From Candidatus Uhrbacteria bacterium (GTDB lineage: Bacteria > Patescibacteriota > Patescibacteriia > UBA9934 > GWF2-40-263): a DNA stretch of 34,488 nt. The position numbers were made by a program, and so were the translations under genes. Below are positions 8,376 through 16,729 of the stretch, one piece after another. Position 1 is the first letter of the stretch. Each line of letters starts with the position of its first letter. Where the stretch lies: assembly GCA_016188475.1 (NCBI GenBank), contig JACPHT010000008.1, positions 1-34,488 of the forward strand, read 5' to 3'. The notes beneath the pieces are model-generated. The model ran no database searches and was not told the DNA's origin. It saw only the letters and a list, made by a program, of their open reading frames with translations.

Positions 8376-8437
8376 CCCCGTGCGAGCAAAGAACCTCGAG
8401 ATTCTTATCTCGGTTCCGCGCTTCATCGGGGTTTTTT
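8376..8437 (+). terminator. Bipartite rho-independent terminator
   Basis: Inner hairpin GAACC-tc-GAGAT/ATCTC-GGTTC (8391-8416) inside outer CCCCG (8376-8380)/CGGGG (8427-8431), followed by TTTTTT. Confidence 0.7.
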
Positions 8438-8448
8438 GTTTTGTTATT

Positions 8449-8510
8449 TTATTGCCTGAGCTTGTCGAAGGCTATAGAGATTTATTGCCTGAGCTTGTCG
8501 AAGGCTGTAA
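8449..8510. repeat. Two direct copies of the dispersed repeat
   Basis: TTATTGCCTGAGCTTGTCGAAGGCTATAGAGATTTATTGCCTGAGCTTGTCGAAGGCTG. Confidence 0.85.
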
Positions 8511-8522
8511 CAATGTTTTGTG

Positions 8523-8789
8523 TCATTCCCAATTCTTTCCCCACTCTCCAGAGATTAATTTCTCTTTTTTTATTCTTGTCCATCCTTTTATTTGCTTCTC
8601 TCGATTTCTAGCACATTCTAAATCTTCAAATTCTTCCATATACACAACAGATTTCGGCTTATGTTTTGACGTGTAAACAGAACCTTCACCAATGATGTGT
8701 TGCTCCCATCGATCACTTGGACACCAAGTCATTCCAGTGTGGTAAGACCCATCTTCACATTCGATTATGTATACAAACCATTTCCACAT
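8523..8789 (-). CDS. GIY-YIG nuclease-superfamily protein
   Basis: 88 aa; 'WFVYIIECEDGSYHTGMT..W..H' and 'LECARNREKQIKGWTRIKKEKLI'. Confidence 0.9.
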   Translation of the reverse strand: MWKWFVYIIECEDGSYHTGMTWCPSDRWEQHIIGEGSVYTSKHKPKSVVYMEEFEDLECARNREKQIKGWTRIKKEKLISGEWGKNWE

Positions 8790-8801
8790 ATTTATCTTAT
8801 A

Positions 8802-8870
8802 CTGCCTTCGACAGGCTCAGGCAATAAATTTTCATACTGACATACTGCCTTCGACAAGCTCAGGTAATAA
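8802..8870. repeat. Two copies of the dispersed repeat, inverted relative to 8449-8510
   Basis: CTGCCTTCGACAGGCTCAGGCAATAA and CTGCCTTCGACAAGCTCAGGTAATAA. Confidence 0.85.
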
Positions 8871-8875
8871 AATAA

Positions 8876-10297
8876 TTATTTCTCCTCTTCCTGTTCCACC
8901 TTCCGACTCATCACATTTTTTATTTCCTCTGCCAACAGTGTTTTCACCTCGTCCAAATTCCCTGTTCCTAATTCCTTTTTTGAATCAATCTCTTTGCGAT
9001 TCACCCACTCTGGAATCGGATACCCTGTTACAACTTGAAACAACTCTTCCAAAACAGTTGTCGCGTACGCGCCTTTTTGTAAATCAAAACTTACAATCAT
9101 TCCTTCAAGTAAAATTTTATATCCGTGAAACTTCGGATAGATCACAGGTTCAATTGTTGGATTTTTTCCAGCTTGGATGAATTTCATATCTCTCAAAAAC
9201 GAACGATAATTCACAGTGTTGTGTTTTTGCATCCATGGTTTGAAAACAGGATCCATTTCCTGCTCGCGTCCAAACATGAGCGCCAACTCATTTGGCATTT
9301 TTTTTCCAGTCTGCTCCGCGTCAGACAAAACAAGATTCACAAGATAACTTGAATACGCGCGAACCCACATTGACGCTTGCTGGCCAACTGCGTGAATCGC
9401 GTTGAGTTCATTCGGCCGCGTGATCATCGCTTCAATCACCTGAAGCTCAAATCGAAACGTGTATGGCAGAACGGAAAAAATTTCTTTCATATTTTGCCAG
9501 TTGCCATATTGCAACGCGACCTCACGACGTTTGTTTGTAAAAAAAGGCAATTCAAATTCACTTTCTTTTGTGAGATAAGCGCGAACACATTCCTTATATT
9601 CTCCTCGCAAAAGATGCATTCCAAATAAATGCGCGAGAAAACGCGGAGTTCCAAAGCGTTGAACTCCAAAATAATTCATGATTCCGTTTTGCTGAATTGT
9701 TTGAATGTGTTTTGAAAAACTATTCTCGTCAACTGATTTTTCCGTTCGAATAAAAAGCGTAAACCTATTCCCCATCAAATTTCCAACTCCAATCGCGCCT
9801 TTATTTTCTTCGACGTTTCTAAATAAGCATCCTGAAACACGCAATGCTTCAACAGCTTCTTTAATTACGCCACGAAAACTTATACGTTGCGAAGTCAGAG
9901 CAACCGCGTCTTTTATTCCAGCATATCCGATTTGTTTAATCTCAACATGAAGTGTATCGGCCACACGCTGAACAGCATCTAAAGTCGAAATTCCGACTTT
10001 CGTAATATCAGCATAAACAGTTCCTTCGCCTTCTTCATATTCTGGTCGCACCTCTTTTCCATCAACTGAAATTATGTCTCCGCTTGGACGGATTTCTTCG
10101 ACAATAAAATCAAGTGGTGAATATTTGATATATCCTTTTGGGCGTTCACTTTGAATTGCGGTAATTCCAACTCGTTTCAAAAGCGCGCCTTCTTCTTTCA
10201 TCACTGGCGCAAAAAGCTCGGGATGGAGTTCCCTCTGTTTTGTAATGAACGGCTGTTCTTGTTCCCAAAGTTTGTGATCCGAGGCAGAGATGGACAT
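8876..10297 (-). CDS. truD: tRNA pseudouridine(13) synthase TruD family
   Basis: 'IGYAGIKDAVALTSQRIS', 'GNRFTLFIR', 'NYFGVQRFG' are TruD motifs. Confidence 0.88.
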   Translation of the reverse strand: MSISASDHKLWEQEQPFITKQRELHPELFAPVMKEEGALLKRVGITAIQSERPKGYIKYSPLDFIVEEIRPSGDIISVDGKEVRPEYEEGEGTVYADITKVGISTLDAVQRVADTLHVEIKQIGYAGIKDAVALTSQRISFRGVIKEAVEALRVSGCLFRNVEENKGAIGVGNLMGNRFTLFIRTEKSVDENSFSKHIQTIQQNGIMNYFGVQRFGTPRFLAHLFGMHLLRGEYKECVRAYLTKESEFELPFFTNKRREVALQYGNWQNMKEIFSVLPYTFRFELQVIEAMITRPNELNAIHAVGQQASMWVRAYSSYLVNLVLSDAEQTGKKMPNELALMFGREQEMDPVFKPWMQKHNTVNYRSFLRDMKFIQAGKNPTIEPVIYPKFHGYKILLEGMIVSFDLQKGAYATTVLEELFQVVTGYPIPEWVNRKEIDSKKELGTGNLDEVKTLLAEEIKNVMSRKVEQEEEK

Positions 10298-10300
10298 GTG

Positions 10301-10816
10301 TTATTTTTTTATATAAAGATAAATATCAGGCGATCCTTCTGTGCGATCAACATACGACGGTGTCCAATCTGGAATAGGCCACACATAAGAAATCACGCGA
10401 GCGCCGGATTGAAGTTCTGATGTAAGTTTATCACGAAGTTTTTTATAAGTCTCTGGCATGAGAAACATATAAACAACATTGTAAGAAGAAAGATTGTGAT
10501 TAAAAACATCGCCTAGAAAAATTTCAGTGGTTTTCCATTGTAATGATAAAAAATGTGCGACCGCCCACTGCAAAAAGGAAAGTTCAATTCCAAATGTTTC
10601 TGCCTCTGTACGTTTTGCTAAGTGACGACAAACACGACCTGTTCCGCAACCAAGTTCAATGAAACGTTCACCTTTTTTAAGTTGCGCCAATTTTTCAATT
10701 CGACGTAAATCCCGTTTCCATGTAGGAACCCATGGCGCGCCACGAAACGCCGCATACGCGGCTGACGCGAGTAAAATGAAAATGATAGAAAACAAAATCC
10801 ATGTCATAATGAACAC
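10301..10816 (-). CDS. Class I SAM-dependent methyltransferase with N-terminal TM
   Basis: 'GERFIELGCGTGRVCRHLAKR' motif I after an N-terminal hydrophobic helix. Confidence 0.8.
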   Translation of the reverse strand: MFIMTWILFSIIFILLASAAYAAFRGAPWVPTWKRDLRRIEKLAQLKKGERFIELGCGTGRVCRHLAKRTEAETFGIELSFLQWAVAHFLSLQWKTTEIFLGDVFNHNLSSYNVVYMFLMPETYKKLRDKLTSELQSGARVISYVWPIPDWTPSYVDRTEGSPDIYLYIKK

Positions 10817-10942
10817 AGAATATCACGATACTTGATTTTACAAAAAAAATTCATTACGATTGCATTGGTTCGCGTTGAATTCAGAATACGCGACCATGTT
10901 GACATCTTTTCGCGGGTGTGAAAAAACGTCAACACTTTCTTA

Positions 10943-11018
<76 letters not shown>

Positions 11019-11019
11019 A

Positions 11020-11547
11020 TCAAAAATCCAGTCCTTCTCTTGCTTTCACGCCAGAATAAAAATAATGTTTTTGCAAACGCATCTCTGTCACAAGATGCGC
11101 TTTTTTTATAAACGATTCTGGCGCATTGCGACCAGTTAAAATCAATTCTGTTTTTTCTGGCTTGTTATCAATCAAACTTAAAACATCTTTTTCAGAAAGC
11201 ATTCCAAGAGATGTTGTTGAATTTATCTCATCCAAAATTACAAGGTCATAATTTTCGTCAAACAATCGTTTTACTTCTTTCAAGCCACGCTCCGCTTCTT
11301 CTCTATCAACATCTTGAATTGAAAAATCAAACCGACCATTTTTTGGATCAATGCGATCGCGACCTGTTGCTAAATAAAAAATTCCGAGCTTATCTAAAAT
11401 CTTTCGCTCGGAATAATGTGTTCCTCCTTTGTCAAAAAAAATAATTCCAACTTTTTTTTCAATCGCAACAGCGCGCAATGCCTCGCCAAGAGCCGCTGTT
11501 GTTTTTCCTTTGCCGTTTCCTGTAAAAATTTGAATGAGACCAAACAT
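11020..11547 (-). CDS. cobO: Cob(I)yrinic acid a,c-diamide adenosyltransferase (CobO/BtuR family)
   Basis: 'IQIFTGNGKGKTTAALGEALRA' P-loop, 'YDLVILDEINSTTSLGML', 'ELILTGRNAPE'. Confidence 0.88.
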   Translation of the reverse strand: MFGLIQIFTGNGKGKTTAALGEALRAVAIEKKVGIIFFDKGGTHYSERKILDKLGIFYLATGRDRIDPKNGRFDFSIQDVDREEAERGLKEVKRLFDENYDLVILDEINSTTSLGMLSEKDVLSLIDNKPEKTELILTGRNAPESFIKKAHLVTEMRLQKHYFYSGVKAREGLDF

Positions 11548-11562
11548 ATCCCTTCGACAGGC

Positions 11563-12762
11563 TCAGGGAATAATGAACAACGGTTTTGTTGTATCTACTT
11601 CGCTCACATTCATTCTATTTTTTGTTCCATTGTAATAGATCACTTCAACCTTTCCTTTTATCTCTTCCGGCACTGATGCACCGTTCCAAAGAGCAAAAAC
11701 AGTCTTTTTGCCAATCGTAAATTTTACAGCGTGTTCACTTAGACGTTCAACCGTATCAAATCCGTCAATCGTCTTTATTAACAACTCGAAAGTTTGTTCA
11801 GCTTTTTCGCCAGGCCCTCCAGTCGGATCATTTTTCCCAACATCAAAAACTTTTTCCGCGCCATTTGCGAATGCTGAAACATAACCTATGAAAGTTTTTT
11901 GAGCTTTCATATCTTCATCCCAATTCACATCAAGCGAACCAACAAGCGCTTCTGTAACCCAAAAGGATTGCGTATCACGACCAACACCTTTCCAAAAGTC
12001 GTTGTATTCTTTTGTAAAAAACTGATCTGACGCGCTGATGGAATGAATGTTTCCGATATCTCCGCGTGTTCGTTCTGTAAAAAATACTCCTCGCCAATAA
12101 TTTATTGATGACATTTCCATTCCAGACATTCCAGCAAATAAAACTTTCGCGTTCGGACTTGCGGCTTTTATTTCATCAAACGCAAGACGGAAAATTTCCG
12201 CATACGCGCCAGCTCCGGATTGAAAAAAAGTTAAGTCTTTAGTTTGAAGATCTGGTTCGTTTCCGATTTCCCAATGTGTGATTGGATATTTAAGTCCTGG
12301 CATGTCATCAATTCCATCGCCATCATAACGTTCTGCCATTGCACGAACCCAATTTTGAAACGGCTCAACATGACAAATGCTGTACATCTTAATCATCTCG
12401 TCGCCAAACGGATGTTTCACTTTTTTATCTTTTGGATGACAAGCATCTTGATCCCATTGCGCGTATGGCCATATCGTCGCCAAGATCGCTTGATCGCGTT
12501 CTTGCCAATATGAAACTTCGCGATCAGCCTCTGACCAATCGTATGTTTGTCCTTTTTCTTTTTCGATGTTGTCCCACCAAAATGCTCCAGGATGCGGACG
12601 AACCCAACCTCCTGTGATCGGACTTTCTATAACTGGCCCACCAACCAAACGACCAAAATGAGACGCACCGATTGATTGTCGTGGAACTGATTTTGACAAA
12701 CAGCCAACGCCAACGAAGGTCAAAAGAGTCAATAAAGTCAATAGAGTCAATTTAGTTTTCAT
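11563..12762 (-). CDS. Lipoprotein with a glycoside hydrolase (clan GH-A-like) domain
   Basis: Signal peptide with lipobox 'VGVGC'; 'ITHWEIGNEPDLQ' (acid/base NEP motif) and 'SFWVTEALVGSLDVNW' candidate nucleophile region. Confidence 0.65.
   Translation of the reverse strand: MKTKLTLLTLLTLLTFVGVGCLSKSVPRQSIGASHFGRLVGGPVIESPITGGWVRPHPGAFWWDNIEKEKGQTYDWSEADREVSYWQERDQAILATIWPYAQWDQDACHPKDKKVKHPFGDEMIKMYSICHVEPFQNWVRAMAERYDGDGIDDMPGLKYPITHWEIGNEPDLQTKDLTFFQSGAGAYAEIFRLAFDEIKAASPNAKVLFAGMSGMEMSSINYWRGVFFTERTRGDIGNIHSISASDQFFTKEYNDFWKGVGRDTQSFWVTEALVGSLDVNWDEDMKAQKTFIGYVSAFANGAEKVFDVGKNDPTGGPGEKAEQTFELLIKTIDGFDTVERLSEHAVKFTIGKKTVFALWNGASVPEEIKGKVEVIYYNGTKNRMNVSEVDTTKPLFIIP
12719..12754. repeat. 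9-bp x 4 in-frame microsatellite in the lipoprotein signal peptide
   Basis: gtcaaaaga|gtcaataaa|gtcaataga|gtcaattta, encoding LTLLTLLTLLTF. Confidence 0.85.
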
Positions 12763-14135
12763 ATTTCATGAATAGTTTGGCTTTGATTTGTATCCTCTAT
12801 AATAAATCCTCTATTTTTTATTTCCTCTCGCAAACGATCTGATTCTCCCCAATCCTTTTTCACTCGCGCCTCATCGCGTTGCTGTATAAGTTCTAAAACT
12901 TCTTCCGGAATTTCCAATCTTTTTCCAACAAAATCACCCAGACCTAGTCCTAGCACAAAGTCAAATTTTAGAAGCGATTGCGCTCGCGCTGAAGTCGGCA
13001 TTTTTGCGTCTTCAACCATCTCCCACAAAATCGCGAGAGCTTGCGGAGAGTTGAGATCATTGTTGATTGCATTCAAAAATCTTTGTTCGTATTCCGCGCA
13101 ACCAATTTCAGGAGAGTCCCAATCGCGAACGATTTTTCGCAAACGTCGCAAAGCATTTTGCGCTGCCTCAAGAGCGCTCCATGTAAAATTTAACTTCGCT
13201 CTATAATGCGCGCCCAACAAAAAATAACGAAACTCAAGCGGATCAAAACCCTTCGAAACCAAATCATCAATTGTAAAAAGATTTCCAAGCGACTTGCTCA
13301 TCTTTCCACCATCAACTGTTAAAAAATCATTGTGAATCCAAAAACGCGCGTGATAAGCGCCACAACATCCGATTGCTTGAGCAAGTTCGTTTTCATGATG
13401 AACCGGAATGTGATCAATTCCGCCAGTGTGAACATCAAACGGCATACCGAGATATTTAATCGACATCGCGGAACATTCAATGTGCCAACCAGGGAAACCT
13501 TTTCCCCAAGGTGATTCCCATTCCATTTCACGCTGAACACCTGCTGGTGAAAATTTCCACAACGCAAAATCTGTCGCGTTTCGTTTTTCTTTCATCTCAA
13601 CTCGCGCACCAGCTTGTTTTTCTTCACTTTTTTGTCCTGACAAAATTCCGTATTGAGGAAGTTTGGAAGTGTCAAAATAAATTCCATCAGTCGTTTGATA
13701 TGTAAAACCGTTTCGTTCAATATCTTTTATCATTTTAATTTGTTCAGCAATGTGTTCTGTCGCTTTTGGATAATGATGCGCTGGTTTGATGTTTAGACGA
13801 TTCAAATCTCTCAAAAATGCTTTGGTATAAAAATCTGCAATTTCGTACGCTGTTTTTCCTTCACGTTTCATCGCAACAATCATTTTGTCTTCGCCTTCAT
13901 CAGAGTCGCTTGTCAAATGCCCAACGTCTGTGATGTTTATAACGAGTTCAACTTCAAAGTTGTTGTATTCAAAAGTGCGGCGCAGTAAATCTGAACACAA
14001 ATACGCTCGCATATTTCCAATGTGAGGAAACCAGTAAACAGTCGGGCCGCAAGTGTACATTCCAACTTTGCCCTGTTTAAGCGGCTGAAATACCTCAACT
14101 TTTTTGGTGAGAGTGTTGAAAAGTTTAATAGCCAT
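12759..14135 (-). CDS. cysS: Cysteinyl-tRNA synthetase
   Basis: '[22 protein letters not shown]', 'WHIECSAMS', '[19 protein letters not shown]', '[10 protein letters not shown]'. Confidence 0.97.
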   Translation of the reverse strand: MAIKLFNTLTKKVEVFQPLKQGKVGMYTCGPTVYWFPHIGNMRAYLCSDLLRRTFEYNNFEVELVINITDVGHLTSDSDEGEDKMIVAMKREGKTAYEIADFYTKAFLRDLNRLNIKPAHHYPKATEHIAEQIKMIKDIERNGFTYQTTDGIYFDTSKLPQYGILSGQKSEEKQAGARVEMKEKRNATDFALWKFSPAGVQREMEWESPWGKGFPGWHIECSAMSIKYLGMPFDVHTGGIDHIPVHHENELAQAIGCCGAYHARFWIHNDFLTVDGGKMSKSLGNLFTIDDLVSKGFDPLEFRYFLLGAHYRAKLNFTWSALEAAQNALRRLRKIVRDWDSPEIGCAEYEQRFLNAINNDLNSPQALAILWEMVEDAKMPTSARAQSLLKFDFVLGLGLGDFVGKRLEIPEEVLELIQQRDEARVKKDWGESDRLREEIKNRGFIIEDTNQSQTIHEI

Positions 14136-14136
14136 A

Positions 14137-14274
14137 CCCGGTAGTACAACAATGATATTTACATTTGTTAGTATTTCTTTTGGCTGACATTTGCGCGACT
14201 CCTTATGTAGGGTATCGGACTTACTTCGTAAATGCCACGTAGAACAGGTGACAGATCATTGTTGTCCTACCGGG
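14137..14274. mobile_element. 138-bp MITE-like element with 20-bp terminal inverted repeats
   Basis: CCCGGTAGTACAACAATGAT (14137-14156) and ATCATTGTTGTCCTACCGGG (14255-14274), 19/20 complementary; flanked on both sides by CATA. Confidence 0.6.
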
Positions 14275-14305
14275 CATAGCAAAAAATATTCTAGCATTCG
14301 CGTAC

Positions 14306-14332
14306 GGCCTTCGACAAGCTCAGGCAATAATA
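14306..14332. repeat. Dispersed repeat copy
   Basis: GGCCTTCGACAAGCTCAGGCAATAAT. Confidence 0.8.
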
Positions 14333-14394
14333 AAAAAGCTGGGCAATAAATTTACATACTGCTCATACAACCTTCGACAAGGAAGGAATTTAAA

Positions 14395-14556
14395 GGAGCG
14401 GTCGTACCATGTCGTAGGGAGTCGAGGAGGAGTAAAGAAGCCAACTGCTTGGCTTCGTACCTCCGAGACGGGTTGGAAGATGTCTGGCTGAAAGCCAGAC
14501 CGTACAACACCTGCGGCGAGGAGTCCGCTGGCCCGGAGACATTGTACGACCGCTCT
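14395..14556 (+). ncRNA. Structured RNA candidate of unknown class, four-way junction
   Basis: P1 GAGCGGTCGTAC/GTACGACCGCTC (14396-14407/14544-14555) extended by ATGTC/GACAT; P2 GTCGAGGAGG/CCTCCGAGAC with tandem G.A; P3 GAAGCCAA/TTGGCTTC; P4 GTCTGGCT/AGCCAGAC; P5 GCGG/CCGC. No plausible ORF. Confidence 0.6.
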
Positions 14557-14571
14557 ACTATTTTCTAAAAA

Positions 14572-15111
14572 TTAATACGAATCGTAGTTGCGGCCCAACA
14601 TCACCATAGCCAACAAAGGCATCGAAACCCAAACAGCCTTCGCGATATCACTGACAAAAAACGCTTGCGTTGTGCTTGATAAAACGCCGGCCAAATCATT
14701 TGGAAAAAATGAAAGAGTAACACTGATTAGTAAACCGACGTGTAAGAATGAAAAAATCATCACCTGCCATAAAGGACCTTGAGCGGCCGCGTGACCAAGT
14801 GTTCGAAGCAAAGCTGAATGTGATAAGAAAAAGAAAAGAAGAATAAACACACCAAGAAAAACTGAAACTCGTAATGCAAAAGCGTCATTGATGGAAATTC
14901 GCGCGGTAAAAGCATTTATAAACGGTATATAATTCACTATCGCAAGCGCCATGTAAATCGAAACCAAGATCACGATAATTCGATCACGTCCAAGTGAAAT
15001 TCCATAAATCAGCGATGCAATAACAAAAAATAAAAGAATGAAAAGATCCCAACTTGGCTGAAGCCAGTTGATTCCCGTAAACATTTGAACAAACGATTGG
15101 ATTTGAAACAT
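14572..15111 (-). CDS. Hypothetical multi-pass membrane protein
   Basis: Strongly hydrophobic ORF (14572..15135) with about 4-5 TM segments; internal Met at 15111 preferred. Confidence 0.65.
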   Translation of the reverse strand: MFQIQSFVQMFTGINWLQPSWDLFILLFFVIASLIYGISLGRDRIIVILVSIYMALAIVNYIPFINAFTARISINDAFALRVSVFLGVFILLFFFLSHSALLRTLGHAAAQGPLWQVMIFSFLHVGLLISVTLSFFPNDLAGVLSSTTQAFFVSDIAKAVWVSMPLLAMVMLGRNYDSY

Positions 15112-15301
15112 ACCTCCTTGGGAATAGTATAACACGAAGTGAAAAAGTGGTGGAGTGAAGAAATTGATGAGTTAATCAAGAGTTAAGTTATGGAAGTCAA
15201 GTTAGTCGATTAAGAAAAAACGCCTAAATTAAAAACAGAACATGAACCCATGTCTGCTTCAACTTCATTGACTAATCTGACCACATTTACTCTTCCGACG
15301 C

Positions 15302-15664
15302 TCACTTACTCTCCGCTAATGCGTACGACGGTGTTGAAGACAACACATACGTTGGACGTTCGGCTCGCACAAGCCCAAGCATCTTTGTAGCGCGCTCGAC
15401 ATTCTCAAGCGATTGGGCTTGTTGTGTAACGACCTCAAGTTTTTGATTTCTCAAAGTTAGTTCTGATATTTCTGATTCAATTTCTCTTATTTGATATCCT
15501 TTCGAAACTGACTGGTTGATTTGAATGATATACGTTGCGCCAAAAATCAATAAAAAAACGAAAGAGGCGATATTCAACAATGTTTGATTGGAACGAACCC
15601 AACTAACAGGTGCTGAATGATGAATAACATTCGGACGCGAAAATGATGTTGAGAATGGGGACAT
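15302..15664 (-). CDS. FtsL/FtsB-like cell division protein
   Basis: 120 aa; one TM followed by 'IREIESEISELTLRNQKLEVVTQQAQSLENVERATKMLGLV' coiled coil, directly downstream of rsmH. Confidence 0.6.
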   Translation of the reverse strand: MSPFSTSFSRPNVIHHSAPVSWVRSNQTLLNIASFVFLLIFGATYIIQINQSVSKGYQIREIESEISELTLRNQKLEVVTQQAQSLENVERATKMLGLVRAERPTYVLSSTPSYALAESK

Positions 15665-15694
15665 ACGCGAGTGGGGATCGGTATGATTGTATGA

Positions 15695-16579
15695 TTAAAT
15701 TTTTTCAGCTACTCGGAGTTTTGCGCTTCTAGCTCGAGGATTACTTTTTATTTCCTCTTTGGACGGCTTGATCGCATGTTTGGTCACTACGCTAAGTCGC
15801 GCATTCTCATTCATAAATCTCTTCACGATCCTATCTTCAAGAGAATGGAACGTAATGATTAGCAATCGTCCGCCAGGAGCAAGAAGCTCAACGAAATCGA
15901 GCAACGCGCGCGTTAATTCGTCCAGCTCGTTATTCACCGCGATCCGAAGTGCTTGGAACACTCTGGTTGCCGGGTGAATTTTGCCGGAGGACCGCACAAC
16001 GCGCGACACGCACGCTGCCAATTCCGTTGTGTTTGAAAACTTATGCTGTGAGCGCTCGGCAATTATCGCCTGAGCAACACCACGCGCTTGTTTTTCTTCG
16101 CCATACTGTCGAAAGATACGCGCAAGCTCATCTTCACTCCATGTATTTACTATATCCGCCGCTGTCATCCCTTTTGAGATGTCGTAGCGCATGTCGAGCG
16201 GACCTTCCGCGCGAAATGAGAATCCTCGAGTTGGATCATCCACATGCGATGAAGCAAACCCGAGATCCAAAAGGATTCCATTGACATGAGTAAATTGATG
16301 AGCGTACGCGTGAGCTTTGACATTGGCGTAACTGTCATGAATAAACACAACAGCTTTGCCAAAATTTGATAACTCCTTGCGCGCTATCGCGAGATTTCCA
16401 GCGTCGCGGTCTATCGCAAGAAGTCTGGTTTTGCTTGATGGAACCACAGAGAGGGCGCGCATGAGGATGGCACGCGTATGCCCTCCCTGCCCCACAGTCC
16501 CATCAATAAAACATTGATTCGGCTCCGGTTGAAGGTGATCAAGCACCTCTTGGAGAAGGACAGGTTTATGTATAAACAT
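15695..16579 (-). CDS. rsmH: 16S rRNA (cytosine(1402)-N(4))-methyltransferase
   Basis: 'HKPVLLQEVLDHL', 'FIDGTVGQGGHTRAIL', 'GILLDLGFASSHVDDPTRGFSF', 'RVFQALRIAVNNELDEL', 'ITFHSLEDRIVKRF'. ORF extends to 16627; ATG at 16579 preferred. Confidence 0.95.
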   Translation of the reverse strand: MFIHKPVLLQEVLDHLQPEPNQCFIDGTVGQGGHTRAILMRALSVVPSSKTRLLAIDRDAGNLAIARKELSNFGKAVVFIHDSYANVKAHAYAHQFTHVNGILLDLGFASSHVDDPTRGFSFRAEGPLDMRYDISKGMTAADIVNTWSEDELARIFRQYGEEKQARGVAQAIIAERSQHKFSNTTELAACVSRVVRSSGKIHPATRVFQALRIAVNNELDELTRALLDFVELLAPGGRLLIITFHSLEDRIVKRFMNENARLSVVTKHAIKPSKEEIKSNPRARSAKLRVAEKI

Positions 16580-16651
16580 AATTTTGTTTCCTCCAAATAA
16601 GAAGCCGGAACTGAAGCGTCCTAGCACGCATCATTTCTGACTACTCATTCA

Positions 16652-16678
16652 AGAGCCACGGCTAAAGCCGTGGGCTAC
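16652..16678. repeat. Third dispersed palindrome family (GCCACGGCTAAAGCCGTGGGCTAC)
   Basis: Related sequences at ~26124-26147 (GCCACGACTAAAGCAGTAGATTACA) and ~32633-32657 (TAGCCCACGGCTTCAGCTGTGG). Confidence 0.65.
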
Positions 16679-16729
16679 CATTTCATTTCCGACCTTTTCA
16701 GACTTCTCGGTCCTTTCCGACCTTTTATT

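Noticed and set aside
7585-8389. Long minus-strand ORFs (203 and 231 aa) opposite 7709..8365
   Set aside because: They are shadow ORFs of a GC-rich gene; the + ORF has promoter, SD and terminator in register, and the minus ORFs have low-complexity Arg/Ser-rich or unnatural sequences.
8380-8676. 98-aa + ORF containing LPELVEG repeats
   Set aside because: It is translated repeat DNA plus antisense of the GIY-YIG gene.
14137-14274. Canonical T-box leader for cysS
   Set aside because: No AGGGTGGNACCGCG T-box core and no terminator/antiterminator arrangement; the inverted ends with flanking CATA fit an insertion better.
14395-14556. Cobalamin riboswitch for the structured RNA
   Set aside because: GCCCGGAGAC at 14531-14540 resembles the core of the B12 box, but the other conserved B12 riboswitch elements (GCCACTG, CCCGCAACTG-type) are absent and the junction layout differs; cobO is ~3 kb away on the other strand.
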